Source: an uncultured Clostridium sp.
GTDB taxonomy: Bacteria > Bacillota > Clostridia > Clostridiales > Clostridiaceae
Reading direction: 5' to 3'
DNA: 26,633 nucleotides
Assembly (NCBI GenBank): GCA_900543325.1
Contig: UQQU01000046.1
Coordinates: forward strand, 1-26,633
Position numbers and translations under genes: made by a program
The notes under the pieces: model-generated
Seen by the model: the letters and a program-made list of their open reading frames with translations, nothing else
Databases searched by the model: none
Told to the model about the DNA's origin: nothing
Shown here: positions 23,072 to 26,633 of the stretch, piece after piece
Numbering within the stretch: the first letter of the stretch is position 1
How the letters are laid out: the number at the start of each line of letters is the position of its first letter

Positions 23072-23269
23072 ATGATTACTAAAAAGAAACTTAAGGATGA
23101 AATTATAACTTATGATATTATTAAGTATAAAGATGAAGATGGGAAAGTAGTTGAATATGTTGAAGTTACTTTAGTAGATAGGATTATTGATGTTTATATG
23201 GATACTAGAGAAGTTAACATAGGAATTTTAGCAAATAAAATTATTGAGAATAATTTATACAAAGAATAA
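23072..23269 (+). CDS. small protein of unknown function
   Basis: 65 residues, acidic and lysine-rich, with a beta-like core (YDIIKYKDEDGKVVEYVEVT) and a helical tail (GILANKIIENNLYKE). I do not recognise a family. The ribosome site AAGGAG is 7 bases before ATG 23072, and the gene follows the HAD phosphatase by 14 bases, so it is likely co-transcribed with it. No signal peptide or membrane segment is visible. A hairpin at 23277-23313 follows it. Confidence 0.65.
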   Translation: MITKKKLKDEIITYDIIKYKDEDGKVVEYVEVTLVDRIIDVYMDTREVNIGILANKIIENNLYKE

Positions 23270-23276
23270 GTATTAT

Positions 23277-23320
23277 AAATAACTATTATATATAATATAT
23301 TTAATAGTTATTTTTATTTT
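23277..23320 (+). terminator. hairpin terminator after the 65-residue gene
   Basis: AAATAACTATTA (23277-23288) pairs with TAATAGTTATTT (23302-23313), followed by TTATTTT. It precedes the 54-residue gene, which has no clear promoter, so termination may be partial. Confidence 0.6.
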
Positions 23321-23335
23321 AAGGAGTATAAACTG

Positions 23336-23500
23336 ATGAATAAATGTTTGTTTTGTAAAAAGAATTTAGAAAAAGAATTTTATGAAAATAAAATAGGTAT
23401 ATTTTGTAATGAAGAACACTATGATAAATATTTAAGAAGCTTAAGTAAGGAAGAATACATAGAATTACAACATTCAATGTGTGTTTGTAGTGATGACTAA
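23336..23500 (+). CDS. tiny Cys/His protein, probable zinc binder
   Basis: A 54-residue frame, too short for many gene finders. AAGGAG (23321-23326) lies 9 bases before ATG 23336. It contains C4-L-F-C7, then FC24NEEH28 and a terminal C49-V-C51, i.e. C-x2-C-x16-C-x3-H, a small treble-clef/TRASH-like zinc site. The middle (YDKYLRSLSKEEYIEL) is helical. I do not recognise the family. Its stop codon is at the edge of the palindromic terminator 23500-23527. Together with the 65-residue gene it may form a conserved small-protein pair next to a HAD phosphatase. Confidence 0.6.
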   Translation: MNKCLFCKKNLEKEFYENKIGIFCNEEHYDKYLRSLSKEEYIELQHSMCVCSDD

Positions 23501-23527
23501 AAAAAGAACTCAATTGAGTTCTTTTTT
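23500..23527. terminator. 28-base perfect palindromic two-way terminator
   Basis: AAAAAAGAACTCAA (23500-23513) is followed immediately by its reverse complement (23514-23527). The A and T runs serve both the + strand tiny gene and the minus-strand cytochrome-like gene, whose stop codon it overlaps. Confidence 0.9.
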
Positions 23528-24722
23528 ATACTATTATAATAAATTCATCATCTGAAATATTGTAAGTATGGAATTGTAAAAATTTATCTTTTGCCCTTTC
23601 AGCTTTTTCAATTCCAATTGTGCAGAATGGAGCATCAAGCATGCAACCTCTTTCACAACCATTACATCCTAGTCTTCCAAGATAAGCTGTTAATTCGGCT
23701 TGTAAATCATTTCCACTCTCTATTGTGCTATTATCTTCCTTTTTATCTTCTTCAACAGGTGGAGTAACAACAGGTGGCTCAGAAACAGGTGGAGTAACAA
23801 CTGGTGTATTAACAGGAGGTTTACTTTCGCTATTATTGTTATTGCTGTTAGAAGTATTGCTAGTAGTGTTATTATTAGTAGTATTGTTAGTATTATTTTG
23901 AGGTTTATTTTCAACTGTTGTATTATTTTGTGCAGTGTTTTTATCAACCTCAGTATTTAAAGAATCATTATTTTTTATGCTTTCAGCGTTATATAAATCG
24001 TTATTAGCAATTTCACTTTTACTATCGTCTATTTCAGAAGCAATTTCATCTTCAGAATTTATGGCAGCATCATCTTCTTTGTCTGTAGTAGAATGATCCG
24101 TTAATAACTCCATATTTTCTGATGGTACTTTATCTAGCATTTCCTCTAAAATAATATCTATATCATCATAAGAAGGGTCATTACTAGTTAAATAAGTAGT
24201 TAATGGGAAGTATAAAACTACTATTAAAAGTACAGCAATTGAAAATTGAGATAATGCAACACGTACACCTCTATCACTAATATTTGTGAAAACCTTCTTT
24301 AAAGAAGTAAGTACATATTTTGTGTGTAATAAAAAGTGTATTGAAACAGCTCCCACAGCAAAATAAGATGAATACTTGTGTATAAATTTAACTAATAAAA
24401 TATTTGAAGCTGATATACTAGATAAAATATATTTAGACATAAGTATTCCAGTTATAGTAATTGTTAATAGATTTAAGCATAAAATTATTACTAATATGTA
24501 CATTAATTTAGCACGTAATATAACTTTATTTTTTAATATATTTTTTGAAACTCCTTTTGTCCAATTCCAATTGAATATATTATGAACAATAATTCCAATA
24601 AAGATAATAATTCCAAATACCTCATGAAATAGTAGCCCTGTAGTTTTTACGTTCATCATTAGAATAAAAAGTAATCCTAAAGAAAGGCTTAAAAGTAGTT
24701 TTAAAACATTTTTATTTTTCAT
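23526..24722 (-). CDS. DUF4405-like membrane cytochrome with a C-terminal Cys motif
   Basis: 398 residues in three parts. Residues 1-190 hold four to five membrane helices with histidines on them: His33 and His47 in the first pair, His115, His129 and His133 in a later pair. This DUF4405/cytochrome b-like pattern suggests two haems bound across helices. Residues about 195-335 are an acidic, then Asn/Thr/Ser- and Pro-rich linker, probably outside the cell. The last 60 residues contain C353NGC356ERGC360 and C367 (C-x2-C-x3-C-x6-C), followed by TIGIEKAERAKD, which may bind an iron-sulphur cluster or form disulphides. I infer a membrane electron carrier that passes electrons to a surface partner. 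ATG 24722 has AGGAGAAT upstream (minus strand). A Fur-like site is in its leader. The linker is compositionally simple and prone to length change. Confidence 0.75.
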   Translation of the reverse strand: MKNKNVLKLLLSLSLGLLFILMMNVKTTGLLFHEVFGIIIFIGIIVHNIFNWNWTKGVSKNILKNKVILRAKLMYILVIILCLNLLTITITGILMSKYILSSISASNILLVKFIHKYSSYFAVGAVSIHFLLHTKYVLTSLKKVFTNISDRGVRVALSQFSIAVLLIVVLYFPLTTYLTSNDPSYDDIDIILEEMLDKVPSENMELLTDHSTTDKEDDAAINSEDEIASEIDDSKSEIANNDLYNAESIKNNDSLNTEVDKNTAQNNTTVENKPQNNTNNTTNNNTTSNTSNSNNNNSESKPPVNTPVVTPPVSEPPVVTPPVEEDKKEDNSTIESGNDLQAELTAYLGRLGCNGCERGCMLDAPFCTIGIEKAERAKDKFLQFHTYNISDDEFIIIV

Positions 24723-24750
24723 ATATTATTCTCCTATTTTTAAAATTTAA

Positions 24751-24765
24751 AAATAATTATTATCA
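24751..24765 (-). promoter_or_regulatory. Fur-box-like operator in the leader of the cytochrome gene
   Basis: The minus-strand 15-mer TGATAATAATTATTT matches the Fur 7-1-7 consensus TGATAAT-n-ATTATCA at 12 of 14 fixed bases. It lies 29-43 bases before the ATG at 24722, close to a possible -10 (TATATT) further upstream at about 24785. Iron-dependent repression is an inference from this match; in DNA this AT-rich, chance matches are possible. Confidence 0.45.
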
Positions 24766-24998
24766 ATTAATTTTGATTGTCTATAATATAACATTTTTAT
24801 TTGTTAATTTAAAGCATAATATTAAAAAAGTGTAATTAATATTCCATATTAGAGTAAAATTTATATATCTTAGTATTTATAAAAGTGGAAAAAGTTTGTA
24901 TAATTAATAAGAAAGTAATTTACTAATTTGATAGTGTAAGTAATTTATTTTTATTAAATTAAAAGTTTAGAAAAATTAATTAAGTATAAGGAATTAAT
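24766..24998. other. divergent control region of the cytochrome and yqeC genes
   Basis: No gene. TATAAT at 24899-24904 is a probable -10 for yqeC, with no strong -35. The rest is AT-rich with no clear repeats. Confidence 0.4.
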
Positions 24999-25745
24999 AT
25001 GAAAGTTTTTTGTTATGAAGATAATAAGATAAATGAAAAAAAATATTTATATGAATCATTAGGCATCAATATTAATAAAAAAAATATAGTTTCATTTGTA
25101 GGTGGAGGGGGAAAGACTACATCCATTTATACTTTAGCAAATGAACTAAGCAATTTAGGAAAGAAAGTATTAGTTACAACTACTACACATATGCACATGC
25201 CTAAAGATTATATTAATTTTAAGGGTGACTTAAATGAAATAAAAGAAAGATTTAAAGATAGTAATTTAATTACTGTTGGTATTAAGGATAAAAATGAGAA
25301 AATATCATCTGTAGGTAATGAAATTGCAGAAATATTGATAGAATTATGTGACTTTTTACTTATAGAAGCAGATGGTTCTAAAATGTTACCTTTAAAGGCA
25401 CCAGCCAGTCATGAGCCGGTTATTTTAAAAAATACTACTATGATTGTTGGAGTTGCAGGAATAGATTCGATAGGTAGAACTATAAAAGAAATATGTCATA
25501 GACCAGAAGAAGTATGCAATGTACTTAGTAAAAAACCTTATGACATAATAAAAGAAAAAGATATTGCAATATTATTAAGTAGTAAGGAAGGTCAAAAAAA
25601 GTATCTTGATAAATGTGATAATGCCCAATATAGAGCTTTAATTAATAAAGTTGATGATGATGAACTACTACTTTATGCAGAAAACATATGCAAATATTTG
25701 TGCGAAGAAGGTATACAAGTAGTTGTAACGAGTTATAGAAGATAG
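24999..25745 (+). CDS. yqeC: selenium cofactor biosynthesis protein YqeC
   Basis: 248 residues. YqeC is a P-loop protein found with selenium-dependent molybdenum hydroxylases and thought to help make the selenium-containing cofactor. The P-loop VSFVGGGGKTTS has Lys39; VLVTTTTHMHMP follows, then LLIEADGSKMLPLKAPASHEP, characteristic of the family, and VVGVAGIDSIGR. Length is as usual (about 230-260). The ribosome site (AAGGAA) is weak. It is followed 23 bases later by yqeB, so the two are co-transcribed. No selD or molybdenum hydroxylase gene lies in the window, so these probably follow to the right. Confidence 0.9.
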   Translation: MKVFCYEDNKINEKKYLYESLGININKKNIVSFVGGGGKTTSIYTLANELSNLGKKVLVTTTTHMHMPKDYINFKGDLNEIKERFKDSNLITVGIKDKNEKISSVGNEIAEILIELCDFLLIEADGSKMLPLKAPASHEPVILKNTTMIVGVAGIDSIGRTIKEICHRPEEVCNVLSKKPYDIIKEKDIAILLSSKEGQKKYLDKCDNAQYRALINKVDDDELLLYAENICKYLCEEGIQVVVTSYRR

Positions 25746-25768
25746 CAGGAAGTTTTAGAGGTGATATT

Positions 25769-26569
25769 ATGTTAGTAGTTATAAAAGGTGCTGGTGATTT
25801 AGCCACAGGAATAGCACATAGATTAAAAAGAAGTGGTTTCCATATTGTAATGACTGAAATTGATAAACCTACAACTGTTAGAAGAACAGTAGCATTTTCA
25901 CAAGCGGTATTTGATAATGAAGTTGAAATAGAGGGCATTAAAGGGGTTAAAGTTAAAGATATAGATGAAATATATAATGAAATAAAAAAAGGAAATATAC
26001 CTGTAATAATTGATGAAAAGGCTAGTATTATTAAAAGCCTAAAGCCACAAGTTGTAGTAGATGCTATAATTGCTAAGAGAAATATAAGCACAAGTATTTA
26101 TGATGCACCAATAGTTATTGGTGTTGGTCCAGGATTTGAAGCTAAAGTAGATTGCCATTTAGTAATTGAAACTAAAAGAGGGCATTATTTAGGAAAGGTA
26201 ATAGAAGAGGGAACTGCTATACCTAATACAGGAGTACCAGGAAATATAGGTGGATATACAAGGGAAAGAATTATTAGAGCTTCAAGTGATGGAAAGATAA
26301 AGCCAATAGTTAAAATAGGTGATTTTGTTAAAAAGGGACAGATTGTTGCTTACGTTGATGGCGTAGAGATTTTAGCAGAGATAGATGGTATAGTTAGAGG
26401 AATGTTACAAGAAGGTATAGAGGTGTTTAAAGGAATGAAAAGTGGAGATATTGATCCAAGATGTGAAAAAAATCATTGTTTTACTATATCAGATAAAGCG
26501 AGATCAATTGGTGGTGGAGTTTTAGAAGCTATAATGTATATGAATAATAAAAATTTAAATTTAGAATAA
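25769..26569 (+). CDS. yqeB: selenium-dependent molybdenum hydroxylase system protein YqeB
   Basis: 266 residues, EF2563-like family. It is part of the maturation set of selenium-dependent molybdenum hydroxylases (xanthine dehydrogenase-like enzymes). It starts with a Rossmann-type nucleotide-binding motif VVIKGAGDLATGIAHRLKRSG (residues 3-23), followed by the family core DKPTTVRRTVAFSQAVFDNE, VDAIIAKRNIST, GVGPGFEAKVDCH and VETKRGHYLG-type sequence. The C-terminal half has GVPGNIGGYTRERIIRASSDG and a lipoyl/biotinyl-like hairpin (VKIGDFVKKGQIVAYVDG). The end matches IDPRCEKNHCF and SIGGGVLEAIM. ATG 25769 has AGAGGTGAT. It lies in one operon with yqeC. Nothing recognisable is seen in the last 64 bases of the window. 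Confidence 0.92.
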   Translation: MLVVIKGAGDLATGIAHRLKRSGFHIVMTEIDKPTTVRRTVAFSQAVFDNEVEIEGIKGVKVKDIDEIYNEIKKGNIPVIIDEKASIIKSLKPQVVVDAIIAKRNISTSIYDAPIVIGVGPGFEAKVDCHLVIETKRGHYLGKVIEEGTAIPNTGVPGNIGGYTRERIIRASSDGKIKPIVKIGDFVKKGQIVAYVDGVEILAEIDGIVRGMLQEGIEVFKGMKSGDIDPRCEKNHCFTISDKARSIGGGVLEAIMYMNNKNLNLE

Positions 26570-26633
26570 GTACATATATAGTCGATTGCGAAACTAACTT
26601 TAAAAATTGAACAAAAATATTGATAAAAGCTAA

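Noticed and set aside
23319..23513. Minus-strand 64-residue frame opposite the tiny Cys/His gene
   Set aside because: The + strand frame has AAGGAG and a plausible zinc motif; the minus frame runs into the terminator palindrome and lacks a ribosome site.
23720..24585. Second minus-strand frame 23720-23947 and + frame 24376-24585 within the cytochrome-like gene
   Set aside because: Both are shadows; the first is a low-complexity Leu/Ile frame produced by the Asn/Thr/Pro linker.
25642..26091. 149-residue minus-strand frame across yqeC/yqeB
   Set aside because: Long but antisense to two strongly supported genes and rich in Ser/Ile/Leu, as expected from AT-rich coding DNA.

Overview
The window is very AT-rich, with A/T-ending codons, strong AGGAGG-type ribosome sites and U-tailed hairpin terminators. 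Together with yqeB/yqeC, a YjeM-type transporter and a stand-alone glgA, this points to a low-GC Firmicute, most likely Clostridium sensu stricto. The species cannot be fixed from the sequence alone.

Region 1 (1-13587) is the packaging, head and tail half of an HK97-fold siphovirus prophage, all on the + strand. It starts with a homing-endonuclease tail fragment, followed by small and large terminase, portal, S78 prohead protease, major capsid, major tail tube (placed unusually early), head-tail connector, head closure, HK97-gp10, tail terminator, a tail-assembly chaperone with a programmed -1 frameshift, and the tape measure. The tape measure is followed after about 340 bases by a large serine recombinase. 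Distal tail, lysis, replication and repressor genes are absent in between, so the element looks deleted or satellite-like although every remaining frame is open. Straight after the recombinase lies the C-terminal remnant of a host gene (13588-13713), which suggests that the element integrated inside a coding sequence and that this is its right edge.

Region 2 (13700-17940) holds a lipoprotein with a PQQ-type beta-propeller, an IS1595-like transposase relative that seems to have lost its catalytic residues, a 60-base near-perfect palindrome, and a divergent PHP phosphatase.

Region 3 (18380-23530) is chromosomal: a YjeM-family amino-acid transporter, a small coiled-coil protein, glycogen synthase glgA, and a small operon of a HAD phosphatase with two tiny proteins, one a Cys/His zinc-binding candidate. 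A GC-richer structured island lies upstream of the HAD gene.

Region 4 (23500-26633) has a DUF4405-like membrane cytochrome with a four-cysteine tail and a Fur-box-like site in its leader, divergent from yqeC-yqeB, the accessory genes of selenium-dependent molybdenum hydroxylases.

Cross-cutting oddities: three phage genes (small terminase, portal, protease) have a good ribosome site but ATT or ATA where ATG is expected, and a tiny minus-strand frame at 17011-17076 shows the same with ATC. Hairpins with U-tails separate almost every head/tail transcription block.
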